Below, in pieces: positions 5,035 to 5,392 of a stretch of DNA of 5,392 nucleotides; the first letter of the stretch is position 1; each line of letters begins with the position of its first letter. The translations under genes and the position numbers were made by a program. The DNA comes from an uncultured Gemmatimonadota bacterium. Its GTDB lineage: Bacteria; Gemmatimonadota; Gemmatimonadetes; Gemmatimonadales; Gemmatimonadaceae. The notes below the pieces were generated by a model. That model was not told where the DNA came from. It saw only the letters and a list, made by a program, of their open reading frames with translations, and did no database searches. The stretch covers positions 1-5,392 of the forward strand of contig CAMPKM010000234.1 in the NCBI GenBank assembly GCA_946887155.1. The letters are read 5' to 3'.

Positions 5035-5392
5035 TCACGCGAGGTACCGGCTCAGAATCCCGCCGTAGGCGTCGACGCGCCGGTCGCGCAGGAATGGCCA
5101 GTTGCGGCGGGTTTCTTCGACCAGCGCGGGGTCGCATTTCGCGACGAGCACCGTCGGCTCTTCGCCCGAGTCGGCAATGATGCGGCCGAACGGGTCGGAG
5201 ATGAACGAATGGCCGAAGAACTGGAGCCCGTTCGTACCCGGTTCCGGCTCGAACCCGGTCCGGTTGGGCGATGCCACGAACACGCCGTTGGCGATGGCGT
5301 GCGAACGCTGGATCGTGCGCCAGGCCTCGACCTGCGCCTCGCCGAACTCGGAACGTTCAGCCGGATGCCAGCCGATCGCCGTCGGATAAAAC
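5035..5392 (-). CDS. aguB: N-carbamoylputrescine amidase (nitrilase superfamily), C-terminal part
   Basis: The frame is open from the window edge; 118 complete codons are visible before the TGA, roughly the last 40% of a protein usually near 290-300 aa. The enzyme hydrolyses N-carbamoylputrescine to putrescine, CO2 and ammonia in the cytoplasm. The visible part begins FYPTAIGWHPAERSEFGEAQ, continues AWRTIQRSHAIANGVFVASPNRTGFE and FFGHSFISDPFGRIIADS, and closes with EETRRNWPFLRDRRVDAYGG near the C-terminus. These are hallmark segments of AguB within the carbon-nitrogen hydrolase superfamily. The catalytic Glu-Lys-Cys residues lie upstream and are not in the window. A GTG inside this frame at 5283 is internal, not the start, because homology continues through it to the edge. 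The gene is followed by aguA after 77 bp (or with a 4-nt overlap if aguA starts at the GTG at 5038), consistent with one operon. Confidence 0.93.
   Translation of the reverse strand, partial: FYPTAIGWHPAERSEFGEAQVEAWRTIQRSHAIANGVFVASPNRTGFEPEPGTNGLQFFGHSFISDPFGRIIADSGEEPTVLVAKCDPALVEETRRNWPFLRDRRVDAYGGILSRYLA

Noticed and set aside
3953..5068. 371-codon open frame on the plus strand opposite aguA
   Set aside because: It is the antisense of aguA, which has full family motifs. The translation shows no recognisable domain and reflects GC-rich codon structure.
5035..5283. Short 82-residue gene starting at GTG 5283
   Set aside because: AguB homology continues without break upstream of this codon to the window edge, so it is an internal valine codon of a partial gene.

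Overview
The window is a GC-rich bacterial chromosomal segment, about 60-65% GC by eye. Every gene I can support lies on the minus strand, so transcription runs from high to low coordinates. Two N-terminal lipoprotein signals and a two-membrane-span sensor with an extracytoplasmic domain point to a Gram-negative-type, environmental bacterium. The overall style fits Gemmatimonadota or a similar soil or metagenomic lineage, but that assignment is a guess: there is no rRNA or marker gene here.

In transcription order: (1) 5392-5035 is the C-terminal 40% or so of N-carbamoylputrescine amidase (aguB). (2) 4957-3920 is agmatine deiminase (aguA). The aguB/aguA junction carries a 7-bp tandem repeat. 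Together the two enzymes convert agmatine to putrescine. (3) A 140-bp spacer (3780-3919) follows, with a 9-bp direct repeat, a small CTTAAG-centred hairpin and half of a perfect 22-bp inverted repeat. (4) 3779-2022 is a family-5 (DppA/OppA-type) peptide-binding lipoprotein whose apparent start codon sits inside the hairpin formed by that inverted repeat. (5) A 133-bp spacer (1889-2021) contains a 12-bp perfect palindrome. (6) 1888-797 is a type-I periplasmic binding lipoprotein of the branched-chain amino-acid (LivK/Peripla_BP_6) class. (7) 800-1 is the N-terminal half of a membrane sensor (TM, helical extracytoplasmic domain, TM, HAMP), cut by the window edge. Its ATG overlaps the stop of gene 6 as ATGA and has a strong ribosome binding site.

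Functionally there are two blocks. The agu pair is ordinary polyamine biosynthesis. The binding-protein plus HAMP-sensor pair has no ABC permease or ATPase beside it inside the window. It looks like a ligand-sensing module of the general TorT/TorS or LuxP/LuxQ design, in which a periplasmic binding protein reports ligand to a transmembrane sensor. The family-5 binding protein is likewise without permeases here. The most unusual DNA-level structure is the 72-bp palindrome at 3731-3802, which encloses the start of the peptide-binding gene. A repeated octamer, GCCTAACG, is also worth attention.
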